Position numbers and translations under genes: made by a program. A DNA stretch of 21,707 nucleotides from CAZUTK01 sp964623265 (GTDB lineage: Bacteria > Electryoneota > B3-LCP), in NCBI GenBank assembly GCA_964623265.1, contig CAZUTK010000050.1, positions 1 through 21,707 on the forward strand. The letters run 5' to 3'. Below the pieces are notes generated by a model. The model was not told where the DNA came from, searched no databases, and saw only the letters and a list, made by a program, of their open reading frames with translations. Shown here piece after piece: positions 21,447 through 21,707 of this stretch (positions are counted from its first letter, which is position 1; each line of letters begins with the position of its first letter).

Positions 21447-21707
21447 ATGACTGTTGTTTTCTTCGGTACGCCGGAATTTTCTCTCCCCACTCTTCGCGCG
21501 TTGTTAAACAGCCGTCATCGGGTGGCGGGAGTGGTCAGCGCGCCGGCGAAACCGGTCGGCAGAGGACGAACGGTGCAGCAGACGCCGGTGGCTCGGGAAG
21601 CCGAAAGAAACGACCTGCCTTTGCTGCAGCCGGAAAAACTGAAGGATCCGAGATTTCTAAATGCTCTTAAGGATTGGCAGGCTGAAGTTTTCGCAGTGGT
21701 CGCATTT
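21447..21707 (+). CDS. fmt: Methionyl-tRNA formyltransferase (3' end cut by window edge)
   Basis: Fmt formylates the Met on initiator tRNA using 10-formyl-tetrahydrofolate. The 87 visible codons begin MTVVFFGTPEFSLPTLRAL and continue through VSAPAKPVGRGR and LPLLQPEKLKD, matching the N-terminal Rossmann domain. The catalytic Asn-His-Asp residues lie beyond the window. It follows def by 22 bases and completes the formylation/deformylation pair. No strong Shine-Dalgarno is visible before the ATG. Confidence 0.94.
   Translation, partial: MTVVFFGTPEFSLPTLRALLNSRHRVAGVVSAPAKPVGRGRTVQQTPVAREAERNDLPLLQPEKLKDPRFLNALKDWQAEVFAVVAF

Noticed and set aside
1..21707. CRISPR arrays, insertion sequences, attachment sites or prophage genes
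   Set aside because: No spaced direct-repeat arrays, transposase or integrase motifs, or terminal inverted repeats were seen.

Overview
The window is a dense stretch of bacterial chromosome with mostly housekeeping content. I see no prophage, insertion sequence, CRISPR array, tRNA or rRNA. The organism looks Gram-negative. It has a lipoprotein carrying a FlgD-like/T9SS-like beta module, secreted proteins with degenerate aromatic-rich repeats, a split glycine decarboxylase (GcvPA type) and an efp-accB-accC cluster. Together with a run of 18 N in one gene (scaffold gap), this suggests an uncultured lineage near the FCB superphylum, probably a metagenome assembly. That placement is inference and is weak.

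Layout. (1) Positions 1-1475, minus strand: two secreted proteins of unknown function, translationally coupled, behind a clear sigma70-type promoter. (2) Positions 1532-3906, plus strand: a divergent promoter drives a multi-pass membrane protein of unknown function, trmB (tRNA m7G46 methyltransferase) and a diacylglycerol-kinase-family lipid kinase. (3) Positions 3939-4585: a monocistronic hsp20 with a near-perfect Shine-Dalgarno sequence, closed by a hairpin that can work in both directions. (4) Positions 11983-4623, minus strand: a long apparent operon in the order ligA, lipoprotein, efp, accB, accC, gcvH, gcvPA. (5) Positions 14689-12028, minus strand: an O-methyltransferase, a DnaJ-family co-chaperone with half a zinc finger, and a 78-residue zinc-ribbon protein followed by a strong terminator. 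(6) Positions 14829-21707, plus strand: a strong promoter and the operon prfA, prmC, rnr, tgt, yajC, def, fmt (fmt is cut by the window end).

How the genes work together. The right-hand operon gathers translation termination (RF1 and the methylase that modifies its GGQ motif), RNA turnover (RNase R), tRNA modification (Tgt), the Sec accessory YajC, and the N-terminal formylation/deformylation pair (Fmt, Def). The ligA operon couples DNA ligation and EF-P to two swinging-arm systems: biotin (AccB/AccC, malonyl-CoA synthesis) and lipoyl (GcvH/GcvPA, glycine cleavage). GcvPB and GcvT are not in the window. Five gene junctions use ATGA or equivalent stop-start overlaps, so translational coupling is common here.

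I did not find a clearly new multi-gene system. The items most worth a second look are the duplicated aromatic module in the secreted protein at 547-1410, the half-zinc-finger DnaJ, the divergent Tgt, the long YajC tail, the orphan zinc ribbon, and the lipoprotein inside the ligA-efp operon.
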